64,000 bases of DNA from the NCBI RefSeq assembly GCF_032854445.1, contig NC_088300.1:68794984-68858983 (forward strand), written 5' to 3'. Source of the stretch: Liolophura sinensis (taxonomy: Eukaryota > Mollusca > Polyplacophora > Chitonida > Chitonidae). The translations under genes and the position numbers were made by a program. Positions 1 to 10,065 of this stretch are shown in pieces. The notes beneath the pieces were generated by a model that did no database searches, was not told where the DNA came from, and saw nothing but the letters and a program-made list of their open reading frames with translations. Every line of letters begins with the position of its first letter. Position 1 is the first letter of the stretch.

Positions 1-228
1 CATTTTAGAAATTTCAACATTTACCTGCATTTATTAAGATTTTGTCAAAAGATAAAAAAAAGATAACTAATAAAGTTATTGCAGACAAAGGTTTATGCAG
101 TGTTGATTGTGTGAGTTTTACATTTTCACTGCCTATAAATGAGAATATAAACATGTACCCATAACAACGTAGAGTGACGTGTGCAGTCTGTATTTACATA
201 TACCACTGACCTGTACATCTACTGTTAC

Positions 229-297
229 CTGAGAAAGATCAATACTACCCAGCCTGCCTAACGCACCAATTAACTTTGTCACATGAGCACAGTGTAC
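229..297 (-). CDS. candidate next whirlin-like exon (second half of HHD2)
   Basis: One minus-strand frame reads VHCAHVTKLIGALGRLG followed by SIDLSQ and then a donor CTCAG/GTAACA at 229/228. The pattern resembles the second helical half of a harmonin-homology domain, where a similar-length segment follows the helix at the end of exon 10. No acceptor in the right phase to join exon 10 (phase 0) could be fixed; the right-hand boundary given is only approximate. This may be a chance match. Confidence 0.25.
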
Positions 298-691
298 GTC
301 TGGTTCACATAAACTGTGGCTCACAATGCCGACATATGTTTGTGTAAACAACAAACTTATCGAATACCATTCAAAAAGCATTGTTCGACATCTGTCACAA
401 AACTCTGCATGATAACTGATATGCATGCAGCACATCCAATAAACTATATTAGACCAGACATGATTGATAATGACCATACGTACAGTTTGTACTGTCTCAG
501 TACATACAGTACGGATATTTATGATAATGACTCCTTACGGGATTGGTCTGATAATGACAGTTAAAGCAGTACGGGGACATCAGAGAAAGTTCCATACTAA
601 GGTGTTGAGATTCAAATTAGGCAATTATTCAGAGGTTTGCCCGACAAAAATTGGCTGCTTTTGAAAAAGTGGGAACAAACTACAGTATGAT

Positions 692-1600
692 AAACCCAGA
701 CATGTCCGACAATATACTCACAGAATGTATGTGTCTGATAATGACAGTATACTCACAGTATATGTGTCCGATAATGACAGTATACTCACAGAACATACGT
801 ATCTGATAATGACAGTATACACATGTTCTATCCAATAATCACAGTACACTCACAGAATGTATGTGTCTGATAATGACAGTATACACCTAAGTTCTGTCTG
901 ATAATGATAATATACTCACAGAACTTATGTGTCTCAAAATGACAGAATACACATTTGTTCTGTCTGATTATCACAGTAAATACACAGAATGTATGAGTCT
1001 GATAATGACAGAATACACACACGTTGTCTGATAATGACAGTATACTCACAGAATGTATGTAACAATGACAGAAAACGCATAAGTTCCGTCTGACAATGAC
1101 GATATACCCACAGAACATATGTGTCTGATAATTACAGAATACACATACGTTCTGCCTGATAATGACAGTATACTCACAGAACACATCTGATCAGAGTATG
1201 TATGTATGTCTGATACTGATAGTACTCACAGTGCGTATGTGTCTGATAATTACAGAATACACATACGTTCTGCCTAGTAATGACAGTATACTCACAGAAC
1301 ACATCTGATCAGAGTGTGTATTTATGTCTGATACTGACAGTACTCACGGTGCGTATGTGTTTGATAATTACAGAATACACATACGTTCTGCCTGGTAATG
1401 ACAGTATACTCACAGAACACATCTGATCAGAGTGTGTATGTATGTCTGATACTGATAGTACTCACAGTGCGTATGTGTCTGATAATTACAGAATACACAT
1501 ACGTTCTGCCTGATAATGACAGTATACTCACAGAACACATCTGATCAGAGTGTGTATGTATGTCTGATACTGACAGTACTCACGGTGCGTATGTGTCTGA
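692..1600. repeat. tandem array with 118-bp higher-order period in whirlin-like intron
   Basis: Degenerate short units (motif GTCTGATAATGACAGTATAC with variants) fill the intron left of exon 10. Toward the exon they settle into a 118-bp period: the sequence equivalent to the exon 10 donor recurs with its boundary at 1584, 1466, 1348 and 1230. The shared core GTGCGTATGTGTCTGATAA is exonic in the first case and intronic in the others. Long open frames on both strands inside the array are products of its periodicity, not genes. Confidence 0.9.
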
Positions 1601-1753
1601 TAACTGCAGTAGCCTCATCCTCTGACAGCGTAGATCTGGCACGGTTCTCTACCTCCATCATACTGGATCCCCCAATGGAGCCACGGTGCATAATCTGAGA
1701 GCCAAAAGACTTCTCAAATACTCCTCTTTTTCTGATCGACCCGGAATAGGAAG
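1584..1753 (-). CDS. WHRN: whirlin-like exon 10 (start of HHD2)
   Basis: Acceptor TTTTTTGCAG and donor CACC/GTGAGT. It encodes a Ser-rich stretch and then ARSTLSEDEATAVIRHIRT, which resembles the first helix of the second harmonin-homology domain of whirlin. The donor and the last ~20 coding bases are part of the tandem repeat unit that fills the following intron. Confidence 0.75.
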
Positions 1754-4700
1754 CTGCAAAAAATAAAAAAACAATACAATAAATAAATTTTTTAGGATGT
1801 AAATTAATAGTATAGGTATATACCATAGAGCCAGAGATGCATGTGGATACCAGCACATCTAGTGTACAAGCCACAGCAAAAAATTAAAATACTGCACTAT
1901 ATTTTACATGCATAAAGAAAAAAGCACATGGTTTTTTTCTTTTTTACTTTGGTGTGAGAAACTGGAATGACATACTGGAGATACTCAGACCTGGCACTAC
2001 ACCTAACACTAGCACCAAGCAGTCAAGAACTTATCAGTTTATCATCTTTGAAATAATTTTTCTCAATGTTCTCGATGCTTTATCACATGTATTACCCATG
2101 GATTAATACACAGTTCAACTCTTACATGCTGTGTCCTCATGTTTTGTGCTTTTCTTCTTTCCTGTGGATCCTTTCTTGCTTCGAGATTTTCGACTTGATG
2201 CTACAAACAGAAAAATTTATACAGTTATAAGGTGTGCTTAACTGGAGTAGATTTGAATTTGAAATTACACAACGAAGTGCAGGATTTGACTTATTGTGAT
2301 TTTGGTTACACTATTATGGTAAACTGGAAGCATTCAAAGCTTCCTTTAAAATACCGCACACATGTGCACACACACACTATTGTCTCCGCAGTTGATTATT
2401 TTTCAAGAATCTGCACTTGTGAGTTTGTGGTTTGAGTGGTGATGGGCGACGGCTTGTACCACCTGAGCCCGCCTCTGATTTGTGTAAGGTAGATTGGGAT
2501 CCAAACCCATGCACATAAGGCTTTAAAACATTCCAATATCCCAATGAGCTGTCAGGGAAGACCATACAACCTTCTCCTTTCAGACGACTTTAAACATTTG
2601 TTGTGACGTCAATCCTTTGTCTAACCGATCAAAAGAATGTTATATATGAAGGGTCTTTTGGTTTCTGATCAATGTGAACCTTATTTTCTAACAATTTCAT
2701 TCTATGGCTTCACTTCAAATACACTAAACGTGGCCAGTGTGAGAAAAGGCATAGTGGTGTCATCAATGTGAGAAAAGGCATAGTGGTGTCATCAATGTGA
2801 GAAAAGGCATAGTGGTGTCATCAATGTGAGAAAAGGCATAGTGGTGTCATCAATGTGAGAAAAGGCATAGTGGTGTCATCAATGTGAGAAAAGGCATAGT
2901 GGTGTCATCAATGTGAGAAAAGGCATAGTGGTGTCATCAATTCTCATAGAGACCATAATGCTGGCCGCCGCCGTATAAGTGAAATATTCTTGAGCACGGT
3001 GTAAAATACCAATTAAATAAATAAATAAATAAATAAAATTCTCTTAGACACAAATATGAACAGCAAAACAAAGTTTGTACTAAGATGAACTGGGGGTCTA
3101 ATTTGTGGCATCCTAATCACGAACATTTTGGATACCTCGAGGCTTGGTTCTGTCAATGTTACAGAAATTGTATAATCTACTATCAGACTTTTCCAGATTA
3201 TATCTAAGCTTCAATCAATTCAGATCTACTTTCCCGCATAACTAATCATAGACCGAGTCACTCTCCATAATCTTACACACACAGTGTATGCACTTAATAT
3301 ATAGAGTGCAACCGCCTGAACTCTCATCCGCTAAAAGCTCTATCACTGTTGTACTAAAACTTCATGTAACACCATCACGAAAGATCAACCATGCTATGCA
3401 TTATTTTCAAATAGGGAAATAATGCGGCTAAGCCAGTATAAAAGAGCATTCCTTGACACTAATTATGATGTAACATTTTTTTTATATTTGAGAAGATATC
3501 GCACGATTCTAGAACAAGAACTGATAGTTTACTACAAACACGATACTTGAAAAAGAATCCTTTTTCCAGAATCAAGTGTTGTTCATTGTTTCTTTACTAC
3601 AGACTGGGGCAAATATTAATGTTCACCTACATGCACAATTTCATAATAAGAATGTGTTTTTTTAATGCTGCATACAAACACATATCAACATGAATACTAA
3701 CTGGATGGTTTTCTCTCCCTTCTCTCAATAGGAAATTCTGAAAAAAATAAAGAAATATTCATTACAAAAAACAGAACAAATGTTTATCTTTATATAGCTT
3801 GATAATTGAAAATAATATTTTGAATGTGTCCTATAAGGAGAAGAAAACATGGAATATATATATATATGTTCTGTTACAGAACATGAGATGAAATGGACTA
3901 CAACTCAAGGCAATAGCATTTGTGCAATGCTGTCGCTGTGAGTTCAAATCCAGCTCATGCTGGCTTCCTCTCCGACCGTACGTGGGAAGGTCCTGCAGCA
4001 ACCTACGGGTGGTTGTGGGTTTCTCCTGAGGTCTGCCCGGTTTCCTCCCACCATAATGCTGGCCGCCGTCATATAAGTGAAATATTCTTGAGTACGGCGT
4101 AAAACACCAATCAAAAAAATAAATCAAACAAATAGCATTTGTGTAAGGCTCCTGAGTCATTGTGCTGCGCTAACACTGTAACAACTTGGACACAGAGGCC
4201 GTGTATTGAAGCACAAGGGTATTGAGATATACATGTATCATACCTAGGTCCAGTGACACATCCCTGTTGTTTTCGGTCTCTGATGACCTGGCCACAGAAA
4301 CATCTAAATTTTGCTCTCCGTACAAAGAGTTTTCATTTTCATTTTCGAAATCATCAAGGATGAGATCCTCGAGATCGGATCCGGAGGAGTTGAGTTTGTT
4401 GTTGAGTGTGGAGTGTCTGAGGATGAACTGGGAGGAGTCCCTGGGCATGAGGATCTCTGTCTGTAAAGGTAACACTTGCTCAGTGTGGATGTCCAGGCTC
4501 AACTGACTTGAATCCTCGTCATCTGTCTGGGTGTACACCTCAATCTTACTCTCCAGCGGCACCCGCCTCACACGCCCCATGGGGAACTCGCTGTATGAGG
4601 CAGCACGACTCTGAGGCCCTGAAAATTGATGAATAGTTTTGTGACACAAGTCTAACATTACCTATACATAGGTTTCGGACAAATATGTATGTGTACAGGT

Positions 4701-7700
4701 ACACTACGACGTGTTGTTTTAGAATCATGACTGTTTTGTTTTTTAATGATAAACTCAGGAATCTTCACTCAGACGATGGTGGTTTACATGACCTAAAGAG
4801 CATTTTTACAGGCAAATAAATGTCACCAAATATTATTTTTGGTGCTGAAACTTTCTATCTTCGAGCAGAATATCGTCCTATGTTCCAAGCAAACCTCAAA
4901 ACACCTTTCTAAAATCAAGATCTCAGAATCAGGCAAAAAAAGTTAATCATGGACGAAATTTTATATGGTCATATGGAGTATGTCGTATAAATATTTTAAC
5001 CAAGTTCTACAACTATTTCTCAATGCTGTGTCATTCCTGATAAATATAGCTCTGTGTACAAGTAATGTTGGTACTATTCCAACACATAACTATAACTATA
5101 TCTGTACATGCACATAATGAACTTACTTGACCTTGATCCTTTGTAACCATTTAACCATTTGTACTCTGCATACATCTCCTTAAACACTGGGAACCGACCC
5201 ATATACTGCAACCAATGAATTCAACATTTAAGTTTAACCGTTCTGCAAAAGCAAGTTTTTTTATACCCTGCTTTGTAACTGAATCCTATGAAAAACATTA
5301 TAAGTTTTTGAGGACCGTGACTTTTACTTCGTGACGATTTTATGACACTAAATCACAAAAAATTCACCCCCAAAAAATATGAAAGAAAAACACCAGATTA
5401 ACATTCACCCATCAGTGACTGACACACATACAAGCAAAATTTATTTTCAAAATAAAAACAGAAGGAATAATTTTCTTGTGGTTTGACATCAAACAAAAAA
5501 CAATAAAACGTTTGGAATGCCCCATGCTACAGGGGCATTGATTCAGTTAAAATCCCAAAACATCTACCTAAATGTTCACTAGACATGAAAATACACAGAA
5601 AAATGCAAGAGTAAAATGTTCTAATAAAAGCTGAACATGGTTCTTGTTATAATCTGGTGATGTCATTAAAATAACCAAACCACTATCTCAGTTTTAAAAG
5701 AGAACACATGTTAACACCTACAAGTACTATATAAATGTGGTTTTTATGAAATGCCACTCTTACCCTGACAGTCAGAATAAGCTGCGACTGAGTCTTGAGG
5801 AAATTGACAGCCCCACTGTGGGTCAGGCCCTCAAATGATGTCCCATTCACGCTGAGGATCTGATCCCCCACCCTCACACCCTTCTGCTGAGCTAGGCCAC
5901 CCTTGTCAATTCTGTCGGAGCAACGGAATTAGTGTCAAAGTTTCAAATACCTTAGATTTTTTAATGATTTTGATGAAAAATATTAATTCTGAGGACCAAG
6001 ATGCAAATGTTTACAAGTATTAAATTACAAAAAAAAAATTTCCTTATAAACTGTGGGTCGTTCAGAGGTGTTGTGTACATATGCGGCATCTCTCCTTTTA
6101 AATTCCAGATTTCATTTTGAATGGGTGACAACTTTCAACGAGTTAATGCTCAGTAAATATAAAGAAACAAGTGTTATTTGATATGGTTTCTTACTATGAA
6201 ATAAAAATAAAGAGATTAAAACACAAATTAAAAAAAACCCCTACTACATGTATGTAGGCCTATGTACCATATATAACATATAATAAATCATTTGTTATTC
6301 AAACATAGATATGATACAGGAATAATTCATGACTGTTAGGCACAGTATATTATACCTGGAGACGAAGATGCCCAGTCCAAACTCGCTGCCCCCACGGATG
6401 TTAAAGCCAAGCCCATCCCTCAGTTCCTTCCTCTTCACACTCAAATTGACTCTGCGCTCTGATATCCCGTTTAGGAATGGCCCCAGGCTGGAAACAGGGG
6501 AGTTATACTCTTGCATGTCCCCTGTTACAATCTTCTGCTGCTCCGTATCATACCTAGGTAACAATAATGAATTTTATAATAACCATCATATGTATATATG
6601 AATTTCCTTGCAGTTTTATATGTCATAAGAATATATCGCGACAAAAGGTGACATTTAGGAAAGAAGACGACATCTTGATTATTTCTAATGTTGTATACAC
6701 GATTATTTCTCTTAATATAATTAATGGTCAGGTCAATGGGTGAGGAAACCAATGTGCCTGGAGAAACCAATGTGCCTGGAGAAACCAATGTGCCTGAAAA
6801 AAACACTGACCTTTGCCACATACCAGCTAAAGGATAATAGGGAAACATGATCAAATGACATGCACGTGCATTTATCTGTAATTTTATAAGTAGTCCTTTC
6901 ACAGCATTTACTTGAACAAAATGAACAAACCAAAGGATTGGACAGTTCCTGTTGTATTTCCCCACTACTTCTGTACTTCATGCCACAATGTTCAACATAA
7001 AGGACTTAATATAAAACTTCATCATGGCGCTTGGAATTTGGAGACAGGCTGTGACACATGTACTGTAGGCTGACAAAGACAGACAGAACTGAATCAACAC
7101 AACACTGTACTGTCTGGTGTACACCGCATTGGTGAGAGGCTCCTGGGTCATTACGCTGCGCTAGCTCACTAACCAACTGAGCCACGGAGGCCCCTGAATT
7201 TTTTTTATTGTATACCTATAAATGAAATCAGTTAAATTGTATCATGTTACTGCTCTGTACTTGGAGTGACTGATTGGGGTTTAAGGTCGTACTTAACAAT
7301 TTCATTTTTGACGATGAAGGAATCCTTAGAGTGCATGTAATGTGTCTCCTTGTTGCAGGACAGATTTCCATCGCTCTTTTATCTAGTGCTGCTTCACTGA
7401 GACGTTCCGCCCAAGCCATTTCCATCACTCTTTTATCTAGTGCTGCTTCACTGAGATGCCCCGCCCAAGCCATTATACTGATACACATCAACTAGTGGTT
7501 GCACTATCCCTTTCATGCTGAACGTCAAGCTAGGAAATTACAACTTCCTCTTTTAAAGTCTAAAGGTGTGACTCTACCCAGGATTTACCCTGGATCTACC
7601 GTTACCGAAGCGGACTACGGTCTAAGGAGTTCAGTATCCTAAATACTGAATGGTTTGGAGTAATCGGTCCATGAAGTCTCCAATAGTTACCATGAGATCT

Positions 7701-10040
7701 GTTCACATGAGTATCTCCAGCCAGGTACTTTCCCCGTCCGTTTAATCAGCAGTTTAAGATGGTTGTTATCAGTCAGCATCTTGACAGCGCTACTGGATGG
7801 TAGACCATCCATTGCTATGTTATTGACCTCCAGTATCTGATCTCCTGGCTGCACACCAGCAAAATCTGCAAATAGAAGCAGTCTGATGTATATAATGATG
7901 GCTACATGGTGTAAATGCTTTTTTTTTAAATTATATACCTACAAATGAAATCAGTTAAATTGTACCCTATTAGTGCCCGGTACTTGGAGTGATATTGGAT
8001 CCTTCAAAGCCATAATTTTTTCAACTTATATGGAAGCAAACGGATATACATGTAACTTTATGACCTAAAAGCATTCATGAACACTGTGGTGTTTATCATT
8101 TGCTCTCCGCATTTCTGTATAAGCACCGATAAGGAAATTTCCAAATTCCGCAAAATAATAAAGCAAAGATCAAAAGTAATATTCAGAGTGCATTGCCAGA
8201 TGAGAACCTTGAGATTGAAAAACTTTCTCTGGGCCAGCTGAATCTGTATGCATACCTGTGATTGTTATTTGTACGAAAAGAGAAAGTGAGTGAGTGAGTG
8301 CTTGGGGTTTAACGTCGTACTCAACAATTTTTCAGTCATATGACGACGAAGGAATCATTAGGGTGCATGCACGTGTAATGTGCCTCCTTGTGCAGGACGG
8401 ATTTCCACCGCTCTTTTATTTAGTGCTGCATCACTGAGACGAATTACCGAAGGCAAGTAAGCCGCCCCACCCGAGCCATTATACTGATACGGGTCAACCA
8501 GTCGTTGCACTATCCCCTTCATGCTGAACGCCAAGCGAGGAAGTTACAACTTCCTCTTTTAAAGTCTTAGGTGTGACTCGACCAAGGATTGATCCTGGAT
8601 CTACCGGTCCCGAAGCGGACAAAAAGAGAAAGTAGGTGAGAGATCACAGAGTAGGTGATCTAATAAATAGGTCAGTGTGAAGTGTTTTGTACATATGGGG
8701 TGGTATTGTATGTCCATGTGTGTTGAAATTCCATACTGGAAAAAAAGACGTCACAGGCGTCATCCAATACAGATTTTCAACACAAAATGTACAAAACACT
8801 TTACAAAAACCGAATAATATTCCTTTAATTGGGCCTCAATGCCTGAGAATCCTAAGGAGCTTCTCACCAGTTTAGAGTTGAATGAAGTACTCAAGAATTT
8901 TTCAACTGTCGGGTTTAATATCTACCTCTGTTCCTTACCTGCCACAGAGTCCTCATCCACCTCACTGACATATATCCCCAGACCATGTTCTGACCCACCC
9001 CTCACACTGAACCCCAGACTCTCATCATCGCTCTTGGTTATAGTTATCACTCTCACATCTTCCACTTCTTCTTGTTTTCCTCCTGTCAAGAAATGAAAAC
9101 AGAAATTTGATATCTTGGAATACGATATTCACGACACATAATTAATACTTGTTACAGATGTTTACAATTTATCTTGTACCCCGCTTCAAAACCCACAGAA
9201 ATAAAATGTGGAATAATCAACCCACTGTTTAACACTCTACTGTTGTTACTGTTGTTCTTTTATGGTTTTATGGAAATCGGGGTGCCTGGTGTAAACCACT
9301 GAACTTTGAGCAGTTACTGACAAACTTTTCTACATGTTACATACAGACAGGTCTTCGTGTAAAACATGTCAGAGCAACCTTGAATGCCATGTGGAACAAG
9401 GCAATCACATGTATGGTTCCAGTTTGTGGGTATACTGTCTTTATTGGGCACATATTGCACCCACATTTAAGAAATCAATTCTGGGCTTTCAAGATTGCGA
9501 ATAAGCCTATCTGTCAAACAGTGCAACCAGACAAACAGACACACAGATCTATGTACAGACAGAATGGCTAGCAAATAGATCACCATACCACTGATTAATA
9601 AATTTAATACCTGGATGTTGAAAGTACTTGTGTCTGTTGAGGCTAGCCACCTGTCTCGTCTGTTTCCGTGGAAGGGTGGAGGATTTGCTGGACATCAGCA
9701 CCCTTGGCTTGCTGATGCTCTCAGTGCTGCGGTAATGCAGGGCTCCTGGGTTGATGTTAGCCAGGTGAGATTTTCCCACCCAGTGGTCAAACTGCCCCAG
9801 GTGACTAGGTGGAATCAGTTCACGGATCTTTAGCGTCAGATCTTGTTTTTCGGGTGTGTTGAGCAGCACCTTGAGGCTGTGAACCAGTTTATCTACACGC
9901 CGATATTTCTGATACTCCTTCAGGGCCTTGTACAACCTCTCTCTCTCTGCCTCACTCAGGACGTAGCAGGCATGTTGCTGGAAGGACTTAATGCGGCGTC
10001 TTTTCTCGATACTTAGAGCTGTCTGTGAAACTGTGGCCAT
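1584..10040 (-). CDS. WHRN: Whirlin-like HHD/PDZ scaffold protein, 10 exons, 3' end outside window
   Basis: Exons (minus strand): 10040-9611, 9082-8939, 7865-7691, 6553-6356, 5911-5764, 5205-5127, 4618-4244, 3737-3702, 2200-2126, 1753-1584. All introns are GT..AG and all phases match, giving 610 codons with no stop. Residues about 20-95 form a harmonin-homology domain; PDZ1 is about 151-236 (SLGFSVRGGSEHGLGIYVS) and PDZ2 about 284-366 (GLGFNIRGGSEFGLGIFVS). Then come a linker with an acidic stretch, a basic Ser/Lys-rich segment and the start of a second HHD (ARSTLSEDEATAVIRHIR). The order HHD-PDZ-PDZ-linker-HHD matches whirlin; harmonin and PDZD7 differ in layout. Whirlin organises protein complexes in stereocilia, photoreceptor cilia and some neurons by binding C-terminal peptide motifs. 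The missing part (rest of HHD2, PDZ3) should lie left of position 1. Orthology to whirlin rather than another family member is inference. Confidence 0.85.
2126..2200 (-). CDS. WHRN: whirlin-like exon 9 (Lys/Ser-rich linker)
   Basis: Acceptor CTGTTTGTAG and donor AGCAT/GTAAGA. It encodes 25 residues rich in Lys, Ser and Arg (SSRKSRSKKGSTGKKKSTK). Its 75-bp length is a multiple of three, so it could be a cassette exon. The call rests on splice sites and phase. Confidence 0.6.
2738..2940. repeat. 29-bp minisatellite, 7 identical copies
   Basis: Seven head-to-tail 29-bp units start at 2738, 2767, 2796, 2825, 2854, 2883 and 2912; each contains GAGAAAAGGCATAGTGGTGT. I see no differences between copies. 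The array abuts a SINE 3' end on its right. It lies in the whirlin-like intron between exons 8 and 9. Confidence 0.95.
2950..3040 (+). mobile_element. SINE family A, 3' tail fragment
   Basis: It carries the family A 3' half (CATAATGCTGGCCGCCG ... AAATATTCTTGAG) and ends in an AAATAAATAAAT tail. Family A is a tRNA-derived SINE: full copies at 63,168 and 13,491 have a tRNA-like head with A-box (TGGCTCAGTTGG) and B-box (GAGTTCAAGTCC) sequence. Confidence 0.85.
3702..3737 (-). CDS. WHRN: whirlin-like exon 8 (36-bp micro-exon)
   Basis: Acceptor TTTTTTTTCAG and donor TCCA/GTTAGT. It encodes EFPIERRERKPS, a basic linker of 12 residues. The length is a multiple of three, so skipping it would keep the frame. 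It is called from the splice sites and phase, so it is less certain than the larger exons. Confidence 0.6.
3925..4130 (+). mobile_element. SINE family A, 5'-truncated, with target-site duplication
   Basis: It runs from just before the B-box (GAGTTCAAATCC) to the AATAAA-like tail. It is flanked by a 13-bp direct repeat AATAGCATTTGTG at 3912-3924 and 4131-4143, a target-site duplication typical of LINE-driven insertion. The right flank is itself an older SINE head, so the insertion may be nested. It lies in the intron between exons 7 and 8. Confidence 0.9.
4144..4180 (-). mobile_element. SINE family A, tRNA-like head fragment
   Basis: A short piece matching the reverse complement of the family A head (GGCTCCTGAGTCATTGTGCT). 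It adjoins the younger insertion to its left. Confidence 0.6.
4244..4618 (-). CDS. WHRN: whirlin-like exon 7 (long linker)
   Basis: Acceptor AATTTTCAG and donor CCTAG/GTATGA. It encodes about 125 residues with no recognised fold, probably disordered: Ser/Thr-rich with acidic stretches (QTDDEDSSQL; GSDLEDLILDDFENENENS). The phase fits both neighbouring exons. Confidence 0.8.
5127..5205 (-). CDS. WHRN: whirlin-like exon 6 (linker)
   Basis: Acceptor ATTGGTTGCAG and donor TCAA/GTAAGT. It encodes about 26 residues (YMGRFPVFKEMYAEYKWLNG...) following PDZ2. Both splice sites are strong and the phase fits its neighbours. Confidence 0.75.
5764..5911 (-). CDS. WHRN: whirlin-like exon 5 (second half of PDZ2)
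   Basis: Acceptor GCTCCGACAG and donor TCAGG/GTAAGA. It encodes KGVRVGDQILSVNGTSFEGL and the SGAVNFLKTQSQLILTVR segment that completes PDZ2. It ends in phase 0. Confidence 0.85.
6356..6553 (-). CDS. WHRN: whirlin-like exon 4 (first half of PDZ2)
   Basis: Acceptor TTGTTACCTAG and donor TCCAG/GTATAA. It encodes a spacer and then PDZ2 strand 1 with the binding loop GLGF and NIRGGSEFGLGIFVS. Leading phase 2, trailing phase 2. Confidence 0.85.
6727..6815. repeat. short tandem GAAACCAATGTGCCTG units
   Basis: Three adjacent copies of a 21-bp unit built on GAAACCAATGTGCCTG, followed by a decayed continuation. Related dispersed stretches (GGAAACCAGAGTACCTGGAG type) occur near 9,270-9,320, 10,600-10,660 and 11,250-11,310, so this belongs to a dispersed repeat. 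Confidence 0.7.
7124..7194 (-). mobile_element. SINE family A, tRNA-like head fragment
   Basis: Reverse complement of the SINE head: GAGAGGCTCCTGGGTCATTA through AACCAACTGAGCCACGGAGG. Only the tRNA-related part is present. It sits in the whirlin-like intron between exons 3 and 4. Confidence 0.85.
7262..7620 (-). mobile_element. SINE family B copy with internal duplication
   Basis: Reverse-strand copy of a second tRNA-derived SINE (tail side GGGGTTTAAGGTCGTACTTAA at the left; head side GGATCTACCGTTACCGAAGC at the right). A stretch of about 55 bp around TCTAGTGCTGCTTCACTGAG is duplicated in tandem at 7368-7472. Open frames here are element shadows. Confidence 0.85.
7691..7865 (-). CDS. WHRN: whirlin-like exon 3 (second half of PDZ1)
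   Basis: Acceptor TTCTATTTGCAG and donor CATG/GTAACT. It encodes GVQPGDQILEVNNIAMDGL and the SSAVKMLTDNNHLKLLIKR helix and strand that complete PDZ1. The exon/intron cut inside PDZ1 falls at the same point as the cut inside PDZ2. Confidence 0.85.
8288..8621 (-). mobile_element. SINE family B with 12-bp target-site duplication
   Basis: Starts at the left with the GAGTGAGTGAGTG tail and GGGGTTTAACGTCGTACTCA; ends inside the tRNA-like head (ACCGGTCCCGAAGCGGAC). Flanked by AAAAGAGAAAGT at 8276-8287 and 8622-8633. It lies in the whirlin-like intron between exons 2 and 3. Confidence 0.92.
8939..9082 (-). CDS. WHRN: whirlin-like exon 2 (first half of PDZ1)
   Basis: Acceptor CTTGACAG at 9083-9090 and donor GGCAG/GTAAGG. 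It encodes the first strands of PDZ1 with the carboxylate-binding loop SLGF and the following RGGSEHGLGIYVSEV. The exon runs phase 1 to phase 1. Confidence 0.85.
9611..10040 (-). CDS. WHRN: whirlin-like exon 1 (HHD1)
   Basis: Begins with ATG in a good context (AGCAACATGGCC) and ends at the donor CCAG/GTATTA. It encodes 143 residues plus one base. The helical harmonin-homology domain spans LSEAERERLYKALKEY to IRELIPPSHLGQFDHWV, followed by a basic Ser-rich stretch. The reading frame stays open upstream of this ATG to a possible acceptor at 10,067, so this Met may be internal (see the candidate exon at 12,765). Confidence 0.85.
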
Positions 10041-10065
10041 GTTGCTTGTCAGAGTTTGTCCCGGT

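Noticed and set aside
828-1184. 118-residue minus-strand frame with repeated Cys/Tyr/Ile-rich residues
   Set aside because: It lies wholly inside the tandem array; its periodic protein mirrors the DNA repeat, and no start or splice context supports it.
7228-7495. Overlapping frames with duplicated AWAxxLSEAALDKR
   Set aside because: The duplication is the internal repeat of a SINE family B copy, not a protein repeat.
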